A stretch of 5,409 bases of DNA from Desulfobulbus sp. (GTDB lineage: Bacteria; Desulfobacterota; Desulfobulbia; Desulfobulbales; Desulfobulbaceae). The stretch spans positions 1 through 5,409 of the forward strand of contig DRKH01000047.1 of the NCBI GenBank assembly GCA_011051825.1. Direction: 5' to 3'. The position numbers and the translations under genes were made by a program. Every line of letters starts with the position of its first letter. Position 1 is the first letter of the stretch. Shown in pieces: positions 1 to 5,409 of the stretch. A model generated the notes under the pieces. That model made no database searches and was not told the DNA's origin. It saw only the letters and a list, made by a program, of their open reading frames with translations.

Positions 1-1259
1 ATACTCAATTCTTCTTCAATAAAATCATCGGCTACCTTATCCTCGACCGGTTGAATTGCACTGGGGTCCAGGACGTCATCCGGGTAGGCGGTATCCGCTG
101 TTTCCATGGCAGCACGGGCGACGGTTTCAACAGCAGGCTCTTTCTGAGCAGGTTGCTCTTCTTCTGAAAGCTCAAAGTCAAGATCTTCGCCGAAGTCAAG
201 ATCTTCGGCCGTATCCTCAAACAACAGTTCCTCGCCGGTTTCGGATTCCTTTTCCTCCTCCTCTGTCGGAGCCATTACTTCGTCTATGATCTCGTCGGCA
301 ATATTATGCCCGGCCCGCTCGGCAGCCGTGGCGGCAATGACGGATTTGAGACTGTTCAGGCGGTTGACCCTGTCAATGAGAATGTTCTGCTGTTCTTCCT
401 GGTCGATCCCCTCATCCTCAAGTAACAGTTCAAGGCCGTCATAGAACGAATGGAGCAGCCCGAACGCCTCGGGGTGGGCATTTGCCCGTTCGTCGGTGAT
501 ATAGCCGCCAAGTGCCTGGAGCCCCTGGACTAATATCTGGGCTGATTTGTTCTCCAGCAGCTGTTCACGAACTTCGGCTATCTGGTTGTTGAACTGGTCA
601 AGTCCATTATCGGTCACCTCCCATTCCAGCCCGAGAATAGTTGCTTTCAGGCAGGTCAAGGGGTTGTCGCATTCCTTAAGCGGCGCAGCCGGTGCTTCTT
701 CCTGTGCTCCCGTTTCAGTCTGACCGGCGTCAACTGTCCCTTCGGTGACTGTTTTCGGAGCTCCTTTGTGCTGGTTTATCTGGTACTGAAGAATTTTAAA
801 CTTGCGAACGTCGGCTTTGAGCAGAGAGGAAATAGTGTCCCCGGTAATAGCTTGCGATGAGATGATTTTTTCAAAATTATAAAAAAAGGTCAGCAGTAAT
901 TTTATGGCATTGGGATGCGCATAGGCACCTTCACTTCTGAGATAACTGCCGATTTTATCCAGTCCCTGCAGGTATACTTTGGCGACTTTATCACCCTGCC
1001 ACATCTGCTGCAGGTTCCCGATTTCGTCGGTGAGTTCCTGGAGGATATCGTCACTGATTTCCCAGTCAAGGGAGAGGATGATTGATTTCAGACGGGTGAG
1101 TGGAGAATCATCTTCGCCGGTAAATTCAAAGAGATCGACATCGTCGGTGTCAAATGATTCGTCGGCAAACAGTGTGAGGTCTTCTACCTCTTCATGTTCA
1201 CTTGGTGTGTTGTCCTGTGGAGTATTCATATCCTGCTCACGGCTGAGTTCTTCAGTCAC
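1..1259 (-). CDS. Acidic protein with two tandem homologous ~111-residue domains, partial (3' end beyond left edge)
   Basis: I do not recognise a named family. The reading frame is open to the left edge and gives 419 visible residues. The GTG start at 1259-1257 follows an in-frame TAA directly and has an AAGGTGG Shine-Dalgarno 6 nt upstream. An in-frame ATG at 1229 is the alternative and would remove ten residues, but it has only a poorly spaced AGG. Residues 1-50 are acidic and probably disordered. Residues 51-161 and 198-308 align to each other without gaps, sharing (D)xPLTxLKxxIL, L(D/E)WE, QGL, GxY and AHPxA; a linker rich in Thr, Glu, Ala and Pro separates them. From about residue 331 the chain is Glu/Asp-rich, including a doubled EDLDFG. 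There is no signal peptide or membrane segment, so it should be cytoplasmic. It lies 83 nt downstream of mglA on the same strand, which suggests co-expression and possibly a role as MglA partner; that role is inference only. A third domain copy could lie beyond the edge. Confidence 0.85.
   Translation of the reverse strand, partial: MTEELSREQDMNTPQDNTPSEHEEVEDLTLFADESFDTDDVDLFEFTGEDDSPLTRLKSIILSLDWEISDDILQELTDEIGNLQQMWQGDKVAKVYLQGLDKIGSYLRSEGAYAHPNAIKLLLTFFYNFEKIISSQAITGDTISSLLKADVRKFKILQYQINQHKGAPKTVTEGTVDAGQTETGAQEEAPAAPLKECDNPLTCLKATILGLEWEVTDNGLDQFNNQIAEVREQLLENKSAQILVQGLQALGGYITDERANAHPEAFGLLHSFYDGLELLLEDEGIDQEEQQNILIDRVNRLNSLKSVIAATAAERAGHNIADEIIDEVMAPTEEEEKESETGEELLFEDTAEDLDFGEDLDFELSEEEQPAQKEPAVETVARAAMETADTAYPDDVLDPSAIQPVEDKVADDFIEEELS
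175..207 (-). repeat. Short tandem repeat in the acidic tail (18-bp period, two copies)
   Basis: The 15 bases AAGTCAAGATCTTCG occur identically at 175-189 and 193-207 on the plus strand, an 18-bp period. On the coding strand this gives two successive EDLDF(G/E) units, about residues 352-363 of the acidic protein. It is in frame and looks like a recent small tandem duplication within the Glu/Asp-rich tail. Confidence 0.7.
336..668 (-). repeat. Second copy of duplicated ~111-residue domain
   Basis: This segment encodes residues 198-308 of the acidic protein. It begins DNPLTCLKATIL, continues through LEWEVTDNGL and QGLQALGGYI, and reaches ANAHPEAFGLLHSFYDGLE. The best conserved blocks shared with the first copy are PLTxLK, the WE pair, QGL and AHPxA. 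These are the likeliest core or interaction residues of the domain. Confidence 0.75.
777..1109 (-). repeat. First copy of duplicated ~111-residue domain
   Basis: This segment encodes residues 51-161 of the acidic protein (GTG numbering). It begins DSPLTRLKSIIL, continues through LDWEISDDIL and QGLDKIGSYL, and reaches AYAHPNAIKLLLTFFY. By eye about 36 of 111 positions are identical to the second copy without any gap, so the two arose by an internal duplication that has diverged at protein level. The pattern of spaced hydrophobic residues suggests an all-helical fold; that is inference. Confidence 0.75.
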
Positions 1260-1265
1260 TTACGG

Positions 1266-1272
1266 CCACCTT
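1266..1272 (-). promoter_or_regulatory. Ribosome binding site that favours the GTG start at 1259
   Basis: The coding strand reads AAGGTGG, one mismatch from AAGGAGG, with a 6-nt spacer to GTG at 1259-1257. The downstream ATG at 1229 has no comparable site, so this element argues for the longer N-terminus. Confidence 0.5.
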
Positions 1273-1288
1273 GAAAAAAGCTTTTTTC
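1273..1288. repeat. Perfect 16-bp palindrome GAAAAAAGCTTTTTTC
   Basis: A perfect inverted repeat with no spacer sits in the mglA-to-acidic-gene gap, directly 5' of the ribosome binding site for the acidic protein. As RNA it could form only a weak A-U stem with a four-base loop. It lacks the GC-rich stem of an intrinsic terminator. It may be a bent-DNA or protein-binding site, or simply chance in AT-rich spacer. Confidence 0.4.
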
Positions 1289-1342
1289 TTGCTGTTGCCC
1301 GGAGTTATGCAGACCAGCGGATTTTTCAATGCCTCTTCCCTT

Positions 1343-1948
1343 TCAGAGAAGTTTTTTCTGAATGGATACTACGGTTGAAGATATAATCTTTTTTAATGTT
1401 TCCGGGACATTATATCCAGTCAAGGCGCTGGCTTCAAAGGCCGGTACCTTGAGTTTTGAATTCATGTCTTTATTCAGAACGCTTGTTGGTAAAATTGGTA
1501 TTCCCTGATTGCGAAGGTCAACTTTATTGTACTGAAGCACCAGGGGGATTTTGAAGATAGATTCCTTATAGCTCTGCAGATTTTCGTGCAGCTGGTTCAG
1601 CGAACGTATATTTTTTTCCCGCATCTGTTCCTGGGCATCCGCTACAAATACAAGGCCGTCGACACCTTTTAAGACCAGCTTTCTGGTTGCATTGTATTTG
1701 ACCTGACCCGGGACGGTGTAGAGTTGGATTTTCATTTCATATCCCTTGATCTTTCCCATGTCGAAAGGAAGAAAATCAAAGAACAGGGTTCGGTCACCAT
1801 GGGTTTTCAGGCTGACCATTTCCGATTGAATCTGCTTGCTGAACTTTCGGTTGATGTATTCGAGATTGGTGGTTTTGCCCCCACGGCCCGGGCCGTAGTA
1901 GACAATTTTGATTTGAACTATTTTTTCTCTGAGATTTATGAAACTCAA
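1343..1948 (-). CDS. mglA: MglA-family Ras-like small GTPase (cell polarity/motility switch)
   Basis: Complete, 201 residues, close to the usual ~195 for MglA. It is a cytoplasmic GTP-binding switch; in Myxococcus xanthus, MglA-GTP marks the leading pole and drives gliding and type IV pilus motility. The P-loop is GPGRGGKTT (residues 19-27). The switch I region is THGDRTLFFDFLP (49-61) with the family Arg53 and Thr54. Switch II carries TVPGQ (78-82), the MglA-specific replacement of the Ras DxxGQ, with Gln82. NKVD (141-144) and EASAL (172-176) complete guanine recognition. The N-terminus MSFIN matches M. xanthus MglA as I recall it, which fixes the start at a TTG codon; GGAG lies 6 nt upstream and an in-frame TAA lies eight codons before it. 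mglB lies 91 nt upstream and presumably encodes its GTPase-activating protein. The pathway this copy controls cannot be read from the sequence; polarity of pili, flagella or signalling proteins are options. Confidence 0.95.
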   Translation of the reverse strand: MSFINLREKIVQIKIVYYGPGRGGKTTNLEYINRKFSKQIQSEMVSLKTHGDRTLFFDFLPFDMGKIKGYEMKIQLYTVPGQVKYNATRKLVLKGVDGLVFVADAQEQMREKNIRSLNQLHENLQSYKESIFKIPLVLQYNKVDLRNQGIPILPTSVLNKDMNSKLKVPAFEASALTGYNVPETLKKIISSTVVSIQKKLL

Positions 1949-1954
1949 GGTCTT

Positions 1955-1958
1955 CTCC
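1955..1958 (-). promoter_or_regulatory. Ribosome binding site of mglA deciding a TTG start
   Basis: The coding strand reads GGAG followed by a 6-nt spacer and TTG at 1948-1946. No ATG or GTG lies between the in-frame TAA and this TTG, so the TTG is the only start that keeps the conserved MSFIN N-terminus. Confidence 0.6.
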
Positions 1959-2039
1959 AGCTGCTTTGGTTCTTAGCGTCGTTTATCCTTCGGTCCTGCC
2001 TTCAATGGGCTGTGCAAGCCAGGGAAAGAGCAAGATCCG

Positions 2040-2438
2040 TCAGTCACGGGCCCAGAGTTTTTTTATCTGCTCAATGGTTTCAACAACGTTAAGACGGAGA
2101 AATCCAAGAGAGATATCCTTACCGAACATGGAGATCAGGAGCAGTTCATCATCGATTTTGGAAAAATGAATATTACAATCGGTTCCCTTGTGAAAGAGCA
2201 GAGAAAATTCCTGTTCACCGACAAGTTTTGCCATGGCGTCAACTGTAGCGAAGTTTCCGGCGGCAAGCGCGGCAAATGAATAGACGTCGTATTTTGATGT
2301 TCCATTGTCTTTTGCAGTAATGATATTACCTGCCATATCAATAATGATGACACAGTCCACACCGATATTAATAAGCTTTTCGGTTAGGATTTCGTCTATT
2401 TTTTCAAGTTGTTCCTGGCTAACTACACCGTAGTTCAT
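2040..2438 (-). CDS. mglB: MglB-like roadblock/LC7 domain protein, GTPase-activating partner of MglA
   Basis: Complete, 132 residues, made almost entirely of one roadblock/LC7 domain (about residues 8-120). Such proteins dimerise, and the M. xanthus homologue MglB stimulates GTP hydrolysis by MglA and sits at the opposite pole. Family-typical stretches are VIIIDMAGNIIT (30-41), SFAALAAGNFATVDAMAKLVGE (54-75), the following EFSLLFHKG (77-85) and ISLGFLRL (109-116). They match the recalled M. xanthus MglB pattern of SLASLTAGN, LAKLIGENEF, FHEG and SLGLVRL. It is shorter than M. xanthus MglB (159 residues) and lacks its acidic C-terminal extension. The ATG at 2438 has GAGG with a 7-nt spacer. 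It lies first in the left-hand gene group, upstream of mglA as in M. xanthus, and probably has its own promoter. Other roadblock proteins exist, but pairing with mglA makes the MglB call strong. Confidence 0.92.
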   Translation of the reverse strand: MNYGVVSQEQLEKIDEILTEKLINIGVDCVIIIDMAGNIITAKDNGTSKYDVYSFAALAAGNFATVDAMAKLVGEQEFSLLFHKGTDCNIHFSKIDDELLLISMFGKDISLGFLRLNVVETIEQIKKLWARD

Positions 2439-2734
2439 TGCAGTACCTCATCCGTATTCCTATGGTTGATTAAACATGAGTTTGTTTAAATATGTTACTT
2501 GATTATCCGAAGTATACGACAGAAAAATTATTATATGAAGGGATTTTATAAAAAAATGAAAATATTCAGATCGTTTTTTGGAAGGGCAGTTTTTTGCCGG
2601 GAAGACATATCCCTGCAGGTGAACAGTGCGGGTGGAACTGTGTCCTCGTGTTGTCTTGTTCTGCTACCATATCAAGTGGTTGGCCGGCAGGTGCAATTGC
2701 ATGGTTACAAATTCTGAGACCAGTTACACGACAG
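2439..2734. other. 296-bp non-coding gap between ade and mglB
   Basis: No convincing gene was found on either strand. The half next to mglB (about 2460-2580) is AT-rich and contains the candidate promoter. The half next to ade is more GC-rich and holds only small inverted repeats: the palindrome TGCAATTGCA at 2692-2701, ACAGT/ACTGT arms at 2623-2627 and 2637-2641, and GGCA/TGCC arms at 2585-2588 and 2595-2598. None is a clear intrinsic terminator for ade. The gap separates the FliK-like/FlhB-like/ade group from the mgl group and probably contains the end of one transcript and the start of the other. Confidence 0.6.
2511..2539 (-). promoter_or_regulatory. Candidate sigma70-type promoter for mglB
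   Basis: On the minus strand TTCATA (2539-2534) and TATACT (2516-2511) are separated by exactly 17 bp. They match the -35 and -10 consensus at 4 and 5 of 6 positions. A transcript would start near 2504, about 65 nt before the mglB ATG. The region is AT-rich, so chance matches are likely. A TATAAT also occurs nearby (within 2530-2536) but without a good -35 partner. Confidence 0.3.
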
Positions 2735-4489
2735 CTACTCAACCCGGAGGGGAACGGTCTGGAATGCAAGGACGTCAACAAGGCCTTTATCGGTGATTTT
2801 CAAGGTCGGGATAACCGGCAGCGCGAGGAAGCTCAGCAGCATGAAGGGATTGTCTATTTTGATTTTCATCTCCTCTGCAAATTGCTTAAGCCGGAAGAGT
2901 ATTCCGCTCACCTCCTGAAGGGATTCCATGGACATCAGACCTGCAATCGGAAGTGGGAGGATAATACTTTTTTCGTGATTCAGGAGTGCAATTCCGCCGC
3001 CACTGTCTGCAACCAGGCGGCTGGCTGCAAGCATCAGCGCATCGCTGGTGCCGACAACAATAAGGTTGTGTGAATCGTGGGCAACTGTGGAAGCCATGGC
3101 CCCTTCCCGAAGGCCGAACCCCCGGACAAAGCCATTGGTCATGTTGCCGCTTGCCCGGTGCCGCTCAATAACAGCGATTTTTAACAAATCACGGGCCGGA
3201 TCGGCCACGGCTTCATCTCTTGAAATCGTCGGCTCCAGTTCTGTCAGCCCGGTAATGATCTGCCCCTCAACGCATTCAATGACCCTGACTTTGCCCGGCT
3301 GTGCCGGAATGCGGAAGTCGACCGCAGTCCAGTCTATATGTATCGAATCGACCGGCAGGACATGGTCTGTTTCGGCCGCAGGACAGAAGTGTTTTTCGAC
3401 CTCTTCCGCGTCGTGGGCAACGAGCCGACCTTCTTTATATACCTGATGGACGGTAAAGGAACTGAGATCATCAACAATAACTGCGTCGGCAAGATAACCC
3501 GGAGCAAGAGCGCCCCGCATCTTGAGGCCAAAGCGGATCGCCGGATTTATGGTAACCAGTTTGAGAGCGGTTATCGGGTCAAGGCCGAGGGCGACCACCC
3601 GCCGCAGAATATGGTCCAGGTGCCCCTGGGCCAGGAGGTCGTCGGGGTGACGGTCGTCACTGACCAGGAGAAACCATTGTGCCGTCTCCGGAGTAATCAG
3701 GGGCAGCAGTGCTTCCAGGTTTTTTGCGGTGGATCCTTCGCGGATAAAAATATACATCCCGGCCCGCAGTTTTTCCCGGGCTTCTTCCAGGGTTGTACAT
3801 TCATGGTCCGAGCTGATACCGCAGGCACAGTAGGCCTGAAGCTGTTTGCCGGAGACACCCGGGGCATGACCGTCAACAGGCTGGTTCCGGTCCAGGGCTG
3901 TCCGGATCTTTGCCAGTACTTCAGGATCTCCGCCGATTGCGCCGGGAAAATTCATCATTTCGGCCAGGCCGGGCACTCCCGGCCGGGCAAGCAGCATATC
4001 GATATCGTTGGGGGCAAGGGTGGCGCCGCTGGTCTCCATGTCCGTTGCCGGTACGCAGGATGGAATCATGGAAAAAATATCAAGGGGAAGATCCTTGCTG
4101 AATTCCAGCATAAAAGAAACACCCCGTACGCCGAGGACATTTGCTATTTCATGGGGATCGCAGACCACGGCGGTGGTCCCTCTGGGGACAACCGCCCGGG
4201 CGAACTGGAGCGGGCTGAGCATTGAGCTTTCAATATGAATGTGCCCTTCGATAAAGCCGGGGCAGATGTATCGACCCTTGACATCGACCTCATGGTGACC
4301 GCTGTATTGGCCGATACCGGCAACCAGGCCCTGGAATATCCCCACATCCTGCTCAAGGACTTCACCGGTGAAGGTATTGACGACCTGACCGTTTTTCAGG
4401 ACCAGGTCGCAGGGGATCTCACCCCGGGAACAGGAGAGGAGCTGTTGCCGGCTGATGATGGACGTATCTATTGGTGGCGTGAGCGACAT
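2735..4489 (-). CDS. ade: Adenine deaminase (EC 3.5.4.2)
   Basis: Complete, 584 residues, the usual size for the bacterial Ade/AdeC family of the amidohydrolase superfamily. It converts adenine to hypoxanthine and ammonia in cytoplasmic purine salvage. After a small N-terminal strand domain (DLVLKNGQVVNTFTGEV, 28-44) come the metal-binding GHIHIESS (His83, His85) and DPHE (111-114). Further motifs are LAEMMNFPG (Glu177), DGHAPG (206-211, His208), SDHE (227-230, His229), IREGS (249-253) and SDDRHPDDL (277-285). The family C-terminal domain contains NGFVRGFGL and AHDSHNLIVVG. All expected catalytic motifs are present, so it should be active. The ATG at 4489 has no recognisable Shine-Dalgarno; a pyrimidine- and AT-rich leader precedes it. 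It follows the FlhB-like gene by 24 nt in the same frame, so translation may depend on coupling to that gene. Its position next to flagellar-type genes gives no functional clue and may simply be operon packing. Confidence 0.96.
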   Translation of the reverse strand: MSLTPPIDTSIISRQQLLSCSRGEIPCDLVLKNGQVVNTFTGEVLEQDVGIFQGLVAGIGQYSGHHEVDVKGRYICPGFIEGHIHIESSMLSPLQFARAVVPRGTTAVVCDPHEIANVLGVRGVSFMLEFSKDLPLDIFSMIPSCVPATDMETSGATLAPNDIDMLLARPGVPGLAEMMNFPGAIGGDPEVLAKIRTALDRNQPVDGHAPGVSGKQLQAYCACGISSDHECTTLEEAREKLRAGMYIFIREGSTAKNLEALLPLITPETAQWFLLVSDDRHPDDLLAQGHLDHILRRVVALGLDPITALKLVTINPAIRFGLKMRGALAPGYLADAVIVDDLSSFTVHQVYKEGRLVAHDAEEVEKHFCPAAETDHVLPVDSIHIDWTAVDFRIPAQPGKVRVIECVEGQIITGLTELEPTISRDEAVADPARDLLKIAVIERHRASGNMTNGFVRGFGLREGAMASTVAHDSHNLIVVGTSDALMLAASRLVADSGGGIALLNHEKSIILPLPIAGLMSMESLQEVSGILFRLKQFAEEMKIKIDNPFMLLSFLALPVIPTLKITDKGLVDVLAFQTVPLRVE

Positions 4490-4513
4490 GAGAAAAATAA
4501 AAGAAATTGGTTG

Positions 4514-4804
4514 TTATTTTTGTTCAAGCTTTTGCTTAAAGCGATCGTTAACCGAGTACACAAAGGCCAGGACTTCGGCAATGGTCTGGTAAAGCTCGGG
4601 TGGAATCTGTTCGCCGATCGGGACCTTGGCCAGCAGCTCAACCAGATCAGGGTTTTCCTGTATGTGAATTCCGGCCTCCTTTGCCCTTTCGATGATGGTC
4701 TCGGCGACCAGACCCGAGCCGCTGGCCAGAACCTGAGGTGCGGCCGCTTTTTTCTCATCATAGCTCAGGGCCACGGCTTTCAGGGATTTTTTCGGTTTTT
4801 CCAT
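4514..4804 (-). CDS. FlhB C-terminal-domain homologue (FlhX/YlqH type), stand-alone
   Basis: Complete, 96 residues. It corresponds only to the cytoplasmic C-terminal part of FlhB, the flagellar type III export switch protein, without the four membrane helices. Diagnostic stretches are KAVALSYD (9-16), APQVLASGSGLVAETIIERAKEAGI (22-46), ENPDLVELLAKVPIGEQIPPELYQTIAEVLAFVY (50-83). FlhB has NPTH just before the AVAL-Y-D block; here that position reads KKSLK, so the autocleavage site is absent, which is usual for this subfamily. The ATG at 4804 is chosen because homology begins there and AGGG lies 7 nt upstream; an upstream extension in this frame would overlap the neighbouring gene and has no family similarity. 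It begins 2 nt after the FliK-like gene, indicating translational coupling. Its precise job is not known to me; a modulatory role in flagellar export is inferred from the homology and from its neighbour. Confidence 0.92.
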   Translation of the reverse strand: MEKPKKSLKAVALSYDEKKAAAPQVLASGSGLVAETIIERAKEAGIHIQENPDLVELLAKVPIGEQIPPELYQTIAEVLAFVYSVNDRFKQKLEQK

Positions 4805-4806
4805 GA

Positions 4807-5409
4807 TCAGGCCCTGGTGTTGAGCAGGCTTGCCGGGCCGTGGGTCATCCGGGCCAGCAGCTGTCTGGTCGGATCTTCGGCCCCGGTGAGAAACTGGACC
4901 GATTCCAAGGTGGTGGCGGTCAGCCACTGCTGCAGATCGTCCCGGTTTTCTGAAAGGAACCTTGCCTTTTCACTGTCTTCGGCAAAAAAACGAAGGCGTG
5001 TGCCGCCGGCATGCTGCTGGAGCTCAACCTTGAGGTTGCCCAGTCCTTCGAGGTTCAAGTGCAGGGAATATTTGTTGTTTTCGCCTTCTGCTCCCGGTTG
5101 CTGTTCTTGTTCGTTGTCCTTGTCCGGTTCAACCAGCAGGTACCCCTGGTTGACAAAGGAAAGGGGAAGAGGCAGGAAAAAAACCGTTTCACCGGCCAGC
5201 CGGATTTGCAACATTTGATAGAGCTCAATGGTGGCGGTCAGCTGATCGGCCTGGGGTTGAATTTTTGTATTTTCAGAAAAGGTATGGCTGATTTCGAGTA
5301 ATGCACTTTTCAGGGTCTGGGTGGCTTCTTCTTTCCGGCCGGTGGCCAGCAGCTGTTCCAGGTTGGTTCCCAACCGGTTGACGAACTGCTCAAGCTCTTT
5401 ACCGCTCGG
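4807..5409 (-). CDS. FliK-like flagellar hook-length control protein, C-terminal part (5' end beyond right edge)
   Basis: The frame is open to the right edge, so the visible 200 residues are the C-terminal part of a longer protein; the first in-window start-like codon (TTG at 5373) lies inside the frame and is probably not the start. About residues 113-185 fit the FliK C-terminal (Flg_hook) domain: LHLNLEGLGNLKVELQQ, then RLRFFAEDSEKARFLSENRDDLQQWL, a sequence with the LG-x-(V/L)-x-V-x-L pattern followed by a helix pair. Upstream are an amphipathic helical stretch (about 1-70) and FFLPLPLSFVNQGYLLVEP, followed by a Glu/Gln-rich linker (95-112). FliK C-domains contact FlhB to switch export from hook to filament. 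The adjacent free-standing FlhB-like gene fits that partnership. It could instead be a FliK paralogue with a different substrate, since the family's diagnostic sequence is loose here. Confidence 0.75.
   Translation of the reverse strand, partial: PSGKELEQFVNRLGTNLEQLLATGRKEEATQTLKSALLEISHTFSENTKIQPQADQLTATIELYQMLQIRLAGETVFFLPLPLSFVNQGYLLVEPDKDNEQEQQPGAEGENNKYSLHLNLEGLGNLKVELQQHAGGTRLRFFAEDSEKARFLSENRDDLQQWLTATTLESVQFLTGAEDPTRQLLARMTHGPASLLNTRA

Noticed and set aside
979..1386. Plus-strand open frame of 135 codons, Ser-rich
   Set aside because: It is antisense to the duplicated-domain protein and the end of mglA; the Ser-rich content mirrors the acidic codons on the other strand.
2548..2580. 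Possible ade terminator: weak TGAA/TTCA stem followed by a T run on the minus strand
   Set aside because: The stem is four AT-rich pairs, too weak to call an intrinsic terminator.
2681..2701. Possible sigma54-type promoter (TGGC...TGCA) on the plus strand
   Set aside because: The GG-to-GC spacing is one base short of the required spacing and no plus-strand gene follows.
2499..2717. Plus-strand 72-codon open frame in the ade-mglB gap
   Set aside because: No similarity, mixed composition and no clear ribosome site; treated as non-coding.
3338..4225. Plus-strand open frame of 295 codons opposite ade
   Set aside because: It lies wholly antisense to the well-supported adenine deaminase, and its translation shows no recognisable domain. 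Such frames arise from codon bias of the true gene.
4805..4927. 41-codon upstream extension of the FlhB-like protein
   Set aside because: It would overlap the FliK-like coding region in another frame, and its Arg/Pro/His-rich sequence has no FlhB similarity; the ATG at 4804 has a ribosome site.
4235..5218. Plus-strand open frame of 327 codons across ade, the FlhB-like and FliK-like genes
   Set aside because: It crosses three coherent minus-strand genes and has no family resemblance or ribosome site of note.

Overview
The window holds six protein-coding genes, all on the minus strand, so transcription runs from high to low coordinates. No tRNA, rRNA, CRISPR array or mobile element is visible. 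The protein families (an MglA/MglB polarity pair, a FliK-like protein beside a free-standing FlhB C-terminal homologue, and an adenine deaminase) together with intermediate base composition suggest a Gram-negative, probably flagellated bacterium. The Desulfobacterota (former Deltaproteobacteria) is my best guess; this is inference from gene content and not a phylogenetic placement.

Right part (4514-5409): the C-terminal 200 residues of a FliK-type hook-length-control-like protein run off the right edge. It is followed after 2 nt by a 96-residue FlhB-like protein (FlhX/YlqH type) that corresponds only to the cytoplasmic C-terminal domain of FlhB and lacks the NPTH autocleavage motif. 24 nt further downstream, in the same reading frame, lies a full-length adenine deaminase gene (2735-4489). 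These three genes look like one transcription unit.

Middle (2439-2734): a 296-bp non-coding gap. It is AT-rich next to mglB and carries a plausible sigma70-type promoter about 70 bp upstream of the mglB start.

Left part (1-2438): mglB (roadblock/LC7 GTPase-activating protein), mglA (Ras-like GTPase, starting with TTG) and then a long acidic protein of unrecognised family that runs off the left edge. The acidic protein contains two clearly homologous ~111-residue domains followed by a Glu/Asp-rich tail. MglB is expected to stimulate GTP hydrolysis by MglA, and the pair acts as a polarity switch in other bacteria. The repeat protein is encoded in the same direction 83 nt downstream of mglA and is a candidate partner or effector of the switch. 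It is the least explained and most interesting part of the window.
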